From Microbacterium timonense (GTDB taxonomy: Bacteria; Actinomycetota; Actinomycetes; Actinomycetales; Microbacteriaceae), in NCBI RefSeq assembly GCF_900292075.1, contig NZ_OLMV01000008.1, forward strand, positions 62,001-126,000: a stretch of DNA of 64,000 bases. The letters run 5' to 3'. The notes below the pieces were generated by a model. The model made no database searches, was not told where the DNA came from, and saw only the letters and a program-made list of their open reading frames with translations. A program made the translations under genes and the position numbers. Of this stretch, positions 1 through 6,392 are shown piece after piece. Position 1 is the stretch's first letter. Every line of letters starts with the position of its first letter.

Positions 1-199
1 CGATGCGGCGGGTCATGAGATACCCGTACGGCGTCTCGCCGTACGCAGCCTTGAACTCCCGCGAGAAGTGCGCCGGAGACATGTGCGCGGCCGCCGCCAT
101 GGTGGGCACGTCCAGCGGCTGCGCGTAATCGCGGTCCATGAGGTCGCGTGCACGGCGCAGGTGCGCGAGGGTCTGGGTCGTCTGCGAGGCGGATGCCAC
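1..199 (-). CDS. AraC-family transcriptional regulator, partial (N-terminal part)
   Basis: Reading leftwards from a GTG at 197-199, the frame encodes about 66 residues and then runs off the window edge, so the C-terminus is missing. After a short lead comes HLRRARDLMDRDYAQPLDV, followed by AAAAHMSPAHFSREFKAAYG and GETPYGYLMTRRI, which is the first helix-turn-helix and the linker into the second of an AraC/XylS DNA-binding domain. The domain begins almost at the N-terminus, so this is probably a small regulator with the DNA-binding part in front, possibly followed by an effector domain outside the window. The target genes cannot be told from here. The start is my choice; no strong ribosome binding site is seen. 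Confidence 0.75.
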   Translation of the reverse strand, partial: MASASQTTQTLAHLRRARDLMDRDYAQPLDVPTMAAAAHMSPAHFSREFKAAYGETPYGYLMTRRI

Positions 200-235
200 G
201 TCTTCAGGCTAGCGCCCGGCCGCGGCTGGCGGCCT

Positions 236-1303
236 TCAGTCCGTCGGGATCTCGACGATGCGCTCGCCGGACGCCTCGCCCTCGGGCGCGCCGCCGGCAG
301 GCTCCACGGTCATCACGATGGTGTCGCCGGGAGCGAGCTCGCCCTTCAGCAGGACGGTCGCCGCGCCGTCGGCGCCGGCGCGGAAGGTGCCGGCCGGGAT
401 CTCGTCGCCGTCGCGGAGCAGCCACAGCTCGAAAGTGCGGTCGCGGTCGATCGCCGGAAGACCGGTCGCCTCCACGACGGCACGGCCCACCGATGGCGCC
501 CAGTGCGCCGTGGCCGCTCCACCATCGGTCAGTTCCTCGGTCGCGGTCTGCGAATCCGGCGCATCCTGGATCTGCTGCAGGGCGGCGACCTCGGGCGGAC
601 GGTTCACGTACTCGTTGAGGGTGGCCACTGCGAAGCCCACGGCGACGAGCAGCACCACGGCCGCCACCAGTCCCACGACTCCGCGGGTCCAGTTGCGGCG
701 CTCGACCGCCTGGATCGTCGCCGTCGTGGGCGCGGGCTCGACGAAGGACTCCTCAGCGTCGACAGAGTCCGGAGCTGTCCACGGCACCCCAGGCGGCGCC
801 TGGGCGGCGGTGGCGGCATCGACAGGGGGAAGCCGCGGTGTCCCAGAGATCCGCGTCAGAACCGTGGATCGGGTTCTCAGCGGGGGCACCTCCTCCCGCG
901 TGCGCTCGTCCGCCGGCGGCGCGTCCGCCGTCGGCGCGGCGCCTCGGCGCTCACGGCGCAGCATCGGCTGGTCGTCGCCGGCGGGACGTCCGGCCGCCTC
1001 GGCGGCGTGCCTCTCCGCGATCGCCAGCACCCACTCCCTGCCCGCTTCGGCGACGGGGTCGAAGCGCCACGCCGTCGTCCACACATCGACGAACACCGCC
1101 TCGAGCACCTCCTCGCCCCCGTCGCGGTCGAGACCCCGGTGGAGGATCAGACCGAACACACGCGGCGAGAGCAGGTCGTACAGGCGCGCCAGCGCCGCCT
1201 GCTCGCCCGAGGCGATGCGCTGCAACAGCTCACCGACGCGGTCCACGGGGGCGGACGCGTCCTTGGGCACATCCAGACCGTCGATCACCATGTCCTCCAG
1301 CAT
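236..1303 (-). CDS. Sigma-70 region 2-like domain fused to a membrane anti-sigma-K (RskA) domain
   Basis: The 355-residue product has three parts. Residues ~24-100 resemble region 2 of an ECF sigma factor (LARLYDLLSPRVFGLILHR, then VFVDVWTTAWRFDP and WVLAIAERHA). A low-complexity Pro/Ala/Arg linker (~100-200) leads to one membrane helix (~208-230). Residues ~240-352 resemble the RskA C-terminal domain (FELWLLRDGDEIPAGTF, then APGDTIVMTVEPAGG). Sigma region 4 is absent, so the protein should not work as a normal ECF sigma factor. Usually a sigK-like gene and an rskA gene lie side by side; here the sigma remnant replaces the cytoplasmic sigma-binding part of the anti-sigma factor. It could be a decoy that titrates anti-sigma factors or core polymerase, or a self-regulated membrane sensor. 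The frame is open throughout, so this is no obvious assembly join. The kinase gene is divergent. Confidence 0.8.
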   Translation of the reverse strand: MLEDMVIDGLDVPKDASAPVDRVGELLQRIASGEQAALARLYDLLSPRVFGLILHRGLDRDGGEEVLEAVFVDVWTTAWRFDPVAEAGREWVLAIAERHAAEAAGRPAGDDQPMLRRERRGAAPTADAPPADERTREEVPPLRTRSTVLTRISGTPRLPPVDAATAAQAPPGVPWTAPDSVDAEESFVEPAPTTATIQAVERRNWTRGVVGLVAAVVLLVAVGFAVATLNEYVNRPPEVAALQQIQDAPDSQTATEELTDGGAATAHWAPSVGRAVVEATGLPAIDRDRTFELWLLRDGDEIPAGTFRAGADGAATVLLKGELAPGDTIVMTVEPAGGAPEGEASGERIVEIPTD

Positions 1304-1467
1304 GCCTCAGACCGTCGTCACGGGCCCTCCCGGCCTGTCTGCCGAGGCCGCTTGCATCGAATCGGCACCGCGTCAAGGCCGTGGAGCCGATTTCCTGCGG
1401 CTCCTACGTTGGGGGAGGTCCGGACCGCCGTGCACTCCCTCCACAGCGGTCCGCGACGGGGAGGATC

Positions 1468-2877
1468 ATGACCGACGTGCGCGAATCCGACGCGCTTTCG
1501 ACCGGTGAGCTGCTGGCCGGGCGGTACCAGCTGCTCGAGCGGATCGGCGAAGGCGGCATGGCGCGGGTGTACCGCGCCTTGGACAATCACCTCCAGCGCA
1601 CGGTGGCGGTCAAGGTCTTCCGCGACACGACCGACGGCATCGGATCGGTGGAGCGCGCCCTGTCCGAGACCACGCTCCTGGCATCCGTCAGTCACCACGC
1701 CCTGGTGACCGTGTACGACGCGCACGTCTCCGAAGACGACGCCAGCTACTTCGTGATGGAGCACGTCAACGGCATCACTCTCCGGGATCTCATCGCGCGT
1801 GGACCCGTCGGGATCGAGACGGTCGGGATGATCGCGATGGACCTCGCCGAAGGACTCCACGTCGCGCACACCGCGGGCATCGTGCACCGCGACATCAAAC
1901 CGTCCAATGTGCTCCTGGAGGCATCCCCCCTGCCGGGGCGCACCTGGCGCGCCAAGCTCGCCGATTTCGGCATCGCGTATCTGCGCGACTCCACGCGTGT
2001 CACCACTCCCGGGTTGCTGGTCGGGACCGCGGCGTATGTCGCCCCCGAGCAGGCCCGCGGTGCCACGCCGGCGCCGCCGGCCGACATCTACTCCTTCGGC
2101 CTGCTGCTGCTGGAGGCGCTGACCGGGCGACGACCGTTCGCCGACGCGGAAGGCATCGGAACGGTGGTCGCGCGGCTGGTGGCGCCACCCGAGGTGCCGG
2201 CCGACCTGCCGGCCGCATGGCAGGGACTGCTGCGCGGCATGACGGCCCTGCGCCCCGACGACCGCCCGACCGCGCTGGACGTCGCCATCGCGCTGGCACG
2301 CACCGTCGCGCCCGCGACGGTCGACGTCGCGTCGATCGTGGACGTCGCGACAGCCCCCGTGGAACTGCCCCCGCAGGCGCCTGCCGGCGAGAGCACCGCG
2401 GCGACGGAGAGGATGCCGGCTCCGGTGCCGCCGGTCGCACGGCGTCGGGATGCGCGCGCGGCCGGTGGTTCCGCGCGGCGTCGACCGCCGGCGCCCGCCG
2501 TCACGCGCGGGGGCGATGCTGCCCGCCGTCGCCGCCTGATCGGCGCGGGTGTGGGCTCGTTCCTGGCGCTGCTCGGAATGCTCGTCGGTGCGCTGTGGCT
2601 CTCGGGACTGCCCTCCGGCGCCGTGAGTCCGGCACCGTCCACCACGACGCCGGCCCCGGTGCTCCAGGAGGAACAGGCGCCGATCCCGAGCGAGGAGGCG
2701 CCGATCCCGAGCGAGCAAGCACCCCCGACCACGGTGCCGGCCAACACCAGCGGCGACAACCCGAACAGTGGCCCCGGGAACAACAGCGGCAACGGGAACG
2801 GCAACAGCGGCAACGGAAAGGGCAACAGCGGGAACGGCAACGGCCCGGGCGGCAACAACGGCAAGGGCAACCGGTGA
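1468..2877 (+). CDS. Membrane-anchored serine/threonine protein kinase (Hanks type) without PASTA domains
   Basis: The 469-residue protein starts at ATG 1468 behind a GGGGAGG site. The cytoplasmic kinase domain (residues ~20-285) has all key motifs: glycine loop GEGGMA (27-32), ATP-binding lysine in AVKVF (K49), HRDIKPSN (140-147), DFG (166-168) and APE (192-194). A Pro/Ala/Arg-rich juxtamembrane stretch leads to one transmembrane helix (~350-375). The extracellular tail is Pro/Thr rich, then a run of Asn, Gly and Ser repeats (GNGNS, GNGKGNS) to the end. There are no PASTA repeats, so it is not a PknB orthologue sensing muropeptides; the tail could be a wall-spanning spacer. It is divergent from the sigma-like/RskA gene across 164 bp, which suggests a shared envelope-signalling theme but proves no link. 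Confidence 0.92.
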   Translation: MTDVRESDALSTGELLAGRYQLLERIGEGGMARVYRALDNHLQRTVAVKVFRDTTDGIGSVERALSETTLLASVSHHALVTVYDAHVSEDDASYFVMEHVNGITLRDLIARGPVGIETVGMIAMDLAEGLHVAHTAGIVHRDIKPSNVLLEASPLPGRTWRAKLADFGIAYLRDSTRVTTPGLLVGTAAYVAPEQARGATPAPPADIYSFGLLLLEALTGRRPFADAEGIGTVVARLVAPPEVPADLPAAWQGLLRGMTALRPDDRPTALDVAIALARTVAPATVDVASIVDVATAPVELPPQAPAGESTAATERMPAPVPPVARRRDARAAGGSARRRPPAPAVTRGGDAARRRRLIGAGVGSFLALLGMLVGALWLSGLPSGAVSPAPSTTTPAPVLQEEQAPIPSEEAPIPSEQAPPTTVPANTSGDNPNSGPGNNSGNGNGNSGNGKGNSGNGNGPGGNNGKGNR

Positions 2878-2922
2878 GGCGGCCCTCGGAGGGACCCACG
2901 GCAAGTTAGGCTTGACGGCTGA

Positions 2923-2995
2923 GGGCCTCTAGCTCAGTCGGTAGAGCATCGGACTTTTAATCCGCGGGTCGTGGGTTCGAGCCCCACGGGGCCCA
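2923..2995 (+). tRNA. tRNA-Lys (anticodon TTT)
   Basis: A complete cloverleaf can be drawn: acceptor GGGCCTC pairs with GGGGCCC (one G-T pair), the D arm contains AGCTCAGTCGGTAGAGC, the anticodon loop is CTTTTAA with anticodon TTT at 2956-2958, and the T arm is GTGGG-TTCGAGC-CCCAC. Discriminator A is at 2995 and CCA is not encoded directly after it. It reads lysine codons AAA and AAG. A TAGGCT sequence at 2907-2912 could be the -10 element. The 3' half overlaps the end of the convergent reductase gene. Confidence 0.97.
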
Positions 2996-3664
2996 CTCCA
3001 CAGTGCGGAAGCGATCGATGATCGCCCGCAGTTCGTCCGCTTCGACGTCGGCCCCGAATGCTTCGGCGCCGGGTTGCAGGCGGACCCCGTCAGCCAGGCG
3101 CCCCGCCTCGAGCGGGTCGAAGCCGAGCGCATCGACGATCCGGGAGGCGGTGGCGACATCCGCCGGCTCGTCGCCGGCCACGGCGATCGCCTTGCGGCCC
3201 GGCTCGCCCGCGCCGCGTGCCTCGGCCTCCAGATCGTGGTACCCCATGTGATTGAACGCCTTCACCACGCGCGCGCCCGAGAGGAAGTCCTGGACCAGGC
3301 TGCTGGTCGAGACCGTGGGGTCGCCGAGGTCGTCGCGCATCCCGTCGACCTCCCACCAGTAGTTCATCGCGTCGATGACGAGCTTTCCCCTCAGCGCATC
3401 GGCGGGGATGCTGCGGAGCTTGCCGAGGGGCAGGGCGAGGATCACGACATCCGCTTCGCGCGCAGCGGTCTGCGCCGTGGTGGCGATCGCCCCGGGGGCG
3501 AGGACGCTCACCGTGAGGGAGATCTTCGCCGGGTCGCCGGAGCCCGCGATGAGCACGCGGTATCCGGCGCCGACGGCGAGCCGGGCGAGCACCGTGCCGA
3601 CCTTGCCGGCACCGAGGATGCCCAGGGTCCTCACGCCCCCCGCTTCTCCCGGACGGTCCGTCAC
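2957..3664 (-). CDS. NADPH-dependent F420 reductase-like NAD(P)-binding protein
   Basis: The 235-residue protein opens with a Rossmann fold (TLGILGAGKVGTVLARLA, GxGxxG near residue 17) and continues with DVVILALPLGKL, VIDAMNYWW and VKAFNHMGYHDLE. This is the pattern of the F420-dependent NADP oxidoreductase fold also found in YrpG-like and ProC-like proteins. The GTG start (3662-3664) overlaps the stop of the upstream LLM oxidoreductase as GTGA, so the two are probably translated together and may share a redox cofactor. The real substrate is unknown; F420 use is not shown. The last ~12 codons (ending WGSNPRPAD) are antisense to tRNA-Lys and look like tRNA-derived sequence, so the ancestral C-terminus was probably shorter. 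Confidence 0.82.
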   Translation of the reverse strand: MTDRPGEAGGVRTLGILGAGKVGTVLARLAVGAGYRVLIAGSGDPAKISLTVSVLAPGAIATTAQTAAREADVVILALPLGKLRSIPADALRGKLVIDAMNYWWEVDGMRDDLGDPTVSTSSLVQDFLSGARVVKAFNHMGYHDLEAEARGAGEPGRKAIAVAGDEPADVATASRIVDALGFDPLEAGRLADGVRLQPGAEAFGADVEADELRAIIDRFRTVEWAPWGSNPRPAD

Positions 3665-4719
3665 GCCGCGTCCTCTCCGCCGGCGGCCTGCTCGGCGAGC
3701 AGCTCGCGGACCATAGGGACGACGCGGGATCCGTACAGTTCGACCGCCCGCAGTCTCGCGGGCGCCGGGATCGCGCCGGTGGTGTAGATGAGGTCGAACC
3801 GTCCCACGCCCAGCGCCCTGATGGCGTGCGCCATCTTGCGCGCGACCGTCTCGGGTGACCCGATGTACATCGAGCCGTGCGCGATGTCGGCGTCATAGTC
3901 CGCCCTCCGCACGGGAGGCCACCCCCGCAGGGCGCCGATGCGATCGCGGATGACGCGGTAATGCGGCCAGACGAGCTCACGCGCCTCCTCGTCGGTTTCG
4001 GCGATGAAGCCGGGCGAGTGCATGCCGACCGGGTGCGCCACTGTGCCGAATTGCTCGGCCGCCCGGCGATAGAGCTCGATGTAGGGAGCGAACCGTTCAG
4101 GAGCGCCGCCGATGATGGCCAGCATGAGCGGGAAGCCGTAGCGCGCGGTGCGGATCACCGACTGCGGCGAGCCGCCGACGCCAACCCAGGTGCGCAGGTG
4201 CCCGGAGTCGGTCTTGGGGAACACGTCGGCTTCCACCAGGGGCGCGCGGGTGGTCCCCGACCACGTGACCGGATCCTCGGAGAGGAGCTGGGCGAACAGC
4301 TCGAGCTTCTCCTCGAACAGCACGTCGTAGTCGGCTAGGTCGTACCCGAAGAGCGGGAACGACTCCGTGAAGGAGCCCCTGCCCAGGATCACTTCGGCTC
4401 GTCCGTGCGAGAGGGCGTCGACCGTTGCGAACCGCTGGAACACGCGCACCGGGTCGTCGGAGCTGAGCACCGTGACGCCCGAGCCCAACCGGATTCGCGA
4501 TGTGCGGGTGGCGATGCCGGCCAGCACGGTCTCGGGGCTGGAGATCGCGTACTCGGGCCGGTGGTGCTCGCCGACGAGGAAGACGTCCACGCCGAGCTCA
4601 TCGGCGAGGATCGCCTCGTCGACCGTCTGGCGGATGGCGGAGCCGTACGTCTGCAGAGCGCCGCTGTCGTCCATCGGCACATCGCCGAAGGTGTCCAGCC
4701 CGAATTCGATGTCGGCCAT
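3661..4719 (-). CDS. LLM-class flavin-dependent oxidoreductase
   Basis: The 352-residue protein has the luciferase-like monooxygenase TIM barrel: FGLDTFGDVP at the N-terminus, VDVFLVGEHHRPEYAISSPE (the EHH motif near the active site), RIRLGSGVTVLSSDDPVRVF and GRAEVILGRGSFTESFPLFG. Such enzymes use FMNH2 or F420H2 to oxidise a substrate with or without oxygen; the substrate here is unknown. The ATG at 4717-4719 has GGAGGATC about 8 bases upstream. The gene runs divergently from marR, and a TTGACA/CATACT promoter on the minus strand lies inside the region with two MarR-like operators, so repression by the neighbouring regulator is likely. The downstream NADP-binding protein may supply reduced cofactor. 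Confidence 0.92.
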   Translation of the reverse strand: MADIEFGLDTFGDVPMDDSGALQTYGSAIRQTVDEAILADELGVDVFLVGEHHRPEYAISSPETVLAGIATRTSRIRLGSGVTVLSSDDPVRVFQRFATVDALSHGRAEVILGRGSFTESFPLFGYDLADYDVLFEEKLELFAQLLSEDPVTWSGTTRAPLVEADVFPKTDSGHLRTWVGVGGSPQSVIRTARYGFPLMLAIIGGAPERFAPYIELYRRAAEQFGTVAHPVGMHSPGFIAETDEEARELVWPHYRVIRDRIGALRGWPPVRRADYDADIAHGSMYIGSPETVARKMAHAIRALGVGRFDLIYTTGAIPAPARLRAVELYGSRVVPMVRELLAEQAAGGEDAA

Positions 4720-4741
4720 CTGACTGATCCTCCATTTTCAG

Positions 4742-4795
4742 TTGACACGTCAATAGCGATTGATCAGTATGCACGGATATAATTGACATGTCAAT
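4742..4795. promoter_or_regulatory. Divergent marR/LLM promoter region with two inverted-repeat operators
   Basis: TTGACACGTCAA (4742-4753) and the perfect 14-bp palindrome ATTGACATGTCAAT (4782-4795) share the half-site TTGAC and lie 41 bp apart centre to centre, about four helical turns. On the minus strand TTGACA (4794-4789) is followed after 17 bases by CATACT (4771-4766), a good promoter for the LLM gene. On the plus strand TATAAT (4778-4783) could serve marR and abuts the same palindrome. Binding at the right-hand site would cover both promoters. Confidence 0.75.
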
Positions 4796-4810
4796 CACAG
4801 GAGGTGTCCT

Positions 4811-5281
4811 ATGGCATCGTCACGACAGCGCGGGAGCACGCTGAGCTCCGACGAACTCCGCATCTGGCGAGACTTCGTCGAGACCACCGAGGCGGTCAGG
4901 ACGGAGCTGGGCCGACGACTGCAGACGGATACGGGTCTGTCACCGGGCGATTATGTCGTCCTGCTGGCCTTGAGCGAGGCTCCTGCTCACCGACTGCGGT
5001 CTTCGGAACTCGCCGCCCAGATCGCCTGGGAGCGCAGCAGGCTCTCACATCATCTCGGCCGGATGGAGCGGAGGGGTCTCATCGCCCGCGAGGAATGCCT
5101 CACCGACAACCGCGGCGCCGAGGTCGTCCTCGCCGCTGCCGGCGCTGACGCGTTCCGCCGGGCGACGGCCCCTCATTTCCGTGCGATCAGGGACCTCTTC
5201 ATCGACGCCCTCACGCCGGATCAGGTCGCCGCGGCCGGCGACATCGCGCGCGCACTGCGATCCCGGCTGAACGGGTCCTGA
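4811..5281 (+). CDS. MarR-family transcriptional regulator
   Basis: The 156-residue protein starts at ATG 4811 with AGGAGG about 6 bases upstream. It has the winged-helix layout of MarR: LSPGDYVVLLALSEAP, then the recognition region LRSSELAAQIAWERSRLSHHLGRMERRGLI and the wing AREECLTDNRGAEVVLAAAG. Such proteins bind palindromes as dimers and release them when a small phenolic or oxidant ligand binds. Two TTGAC inverted repeats lie directly upstream, between this gene and the divergent LLM oxidoreductase, so autoregulation and control of that operon is the simplest reading. The ligand is not predictable. Confidence 0.93.
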   Translation: MASSRQRGSTLSSDELRIWRDFVETTEAVRTELGRRLQTDTGLSPGDYVVLLALSEAPAHRLRSSELAAQIAWERSRLSHHLGRMERRGLIAREECLTDNRGAEVVLAAAGADAFRRATAPHFRAIRDLFIDALTPDQVAAAGDIARALRSRLNGS

Positions 5282-5313
5282 GCCGCGGTCGGCACTCGCC
5301 CGGACGGGCCGCG

Positions 5314-5763
5314 CTACGAGTCCGTCCGGATCTCGTAGTGCACGAAGCCGGTGCTGTGGGCGACCCGGTCGTAGAGCGCCCTGGCGGTTGCATTGTCGTG
5401 GCGGGTGAGCCAGTACACCTTCGCCGCGTCGTGGGCGCGGGCCCACTGCGTCACGTGCGCGATCAGCGCGCGGCCCGCTCCCGACCCGCGAGCGGCGGGT
5501 GCCACGAAGAGATCCTCGAGGTAGCAGTACGGGCCCGAGGACCACGTCGCGGGATGGGTCAGCCAGTGAACCAACCCGACCGCGTGGCCGCGGTGGTCGC
5601 TTGCGAGGGCGCCATGGACCGGGAACTGCGGATCCACGAGCCGATTCCAGGTCAGCACGGTCTGCTCTTCGCCCAGCGCCGCCTCGTAGAACTCCAGGTA
5701 CCCGCGCCACAGGGGCAGCCAGCGGTCGTGGTCGTCGGGCGTGAGCGCGCGGATCTGTGGCAC
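5314..5763 (-). CDS. GNAT-family N-acetyltransferase
   Basis: The 149-residue protein starts at GTG 5761-5763. It shows the GNAT fold: RALTPDDHDRWLPLWRGYLEFY at the N-terminus, CYLEDLFVAPAARGSGAGRAL with the acetyl-CoA-binding R-G-x-G-A/G motif, and YWLTRHDNATARALYDRVA near the end. Related small proteins acetylate amines or protein N-termini; the acceptor is unknown. It is convergent with marR (32 bp between the stops) and lies just downstream of the nicotinamidase gene on the same strand. Confidence 0.9.
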   Translation of the reverse strand: MPQIRALTPDDHDRWLPLWRGYLEFYEAALGEEQTVLTWNRLVDPQFPVHGALASDHRGHAVGLVHWLTHPATWSSGPYCYLEDLFVAPAARGSGAGRALIAHVTQWARAHDAAKVYWLTRHDNATARALYDRVAHSTGFVHYEIRTDS

Positions 5764-5792
5764 GAACCAGAGGCTAGCGCGTACCGTGCGGC

Positions 5793-6392
5793 TCAGGCAC
5801 CGGGCGACGCCTCTCCCCCGCCCGCGACCGCGAGCTCTGCGCCCGCGTGGGCGAGTTCGGCGAGCGCCGCGTCGCTAGAGTCCTTCGCCACGCCCGCCAC
5901 GAGGTCGGTGAGGATCCGGACGTGACGACCGTGCTCGATCGCGTCCAACGCGGATGCCCGCACGCAGTAGTCCGTCGCGATCCCTGCCACGTCGATGTCG
6001 ACGACGCCGTGGGCCTCGAGCAGTTCCGAGACGCTCTCCCCGTCATCCGTCCTCCCCTCGAAGAGGGAGTACGCCGGCTTGCCCTGCCCCTTCTTGACGT
6101 GGTGTGTCACTGCCGCCGTGTCCAGGCCGGGATCGTATTCGGCGCCGGTCGTGCCGCCCACGCAGTGGACCGGCCACGTGTCGACGAAGTCCGGCTCGGG
6201 GTGGAAATGTCCCCCGTTGTCGCCCTCGCCGTGATGCCAGTCACGAGAGGCGACGATGAGGGCGTACTCCCCTGCGTGCGCCGCGAGGTACCGCGAGATG
6301 CCGTGGGCCACGGCATCCCCGCCCTCGACGCCCAGCGCGCCGCCCTCGGTGAAGTCGTTCTGCACATCGACGATGAACAGTGCCTTGCTCAT
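5793..6392 (-). CDS. pncA: Nicotinamidase (isochorismatase-like hydrolase)
   Basis: The enzyme hydrolyses nicotinamide to nicotinate and ammonia for NAD salvage. The 199-residue protein has the family signature: catalytic D9 in IVDVQNDF, metal ligands in SRDWHHGEGDNGGHF (D51, H53, H62 region), a lysine near residues 100-101 (VKKGQG), the cis-peptide region GIATDYCVRASALDA and nucleophile C143. Its ATG overlaps the stop of the MMPL gene as ATGA, so it is the second gene of that operon. A link between NAD salvage and the exporter is not known to me and may just reflect operon packing. A plain cysteine hydrolase of another amide is the alternative. Confidence 0.92.
   Translation of the reverse strand: MSKALFIVDVQNDFTEGGALGVEGGDAVAHGISRYLAAHAGEYALIVASRDWHHGEGDNGGHFHPEPDFVDTWPVHCVGGTTGAEYDPGLDTAAVTHHVKKGQGKPAYSLFEGRTDDGESVSELLEAHGVVDIDVAGIATDYCVRASALDAIEHGRHVRILTDLVAGVAKDSSDAALAELAHAGAELAVAGGGEASPGA

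Noticed and set aside
3661..4719. F420 dependence of the LLM oxidoreductase/reductase pair
   Set aside because: Both families include F420 and FMN/NADP users, and no deciding residue or F420 biosynthesis gene is visible in the window.
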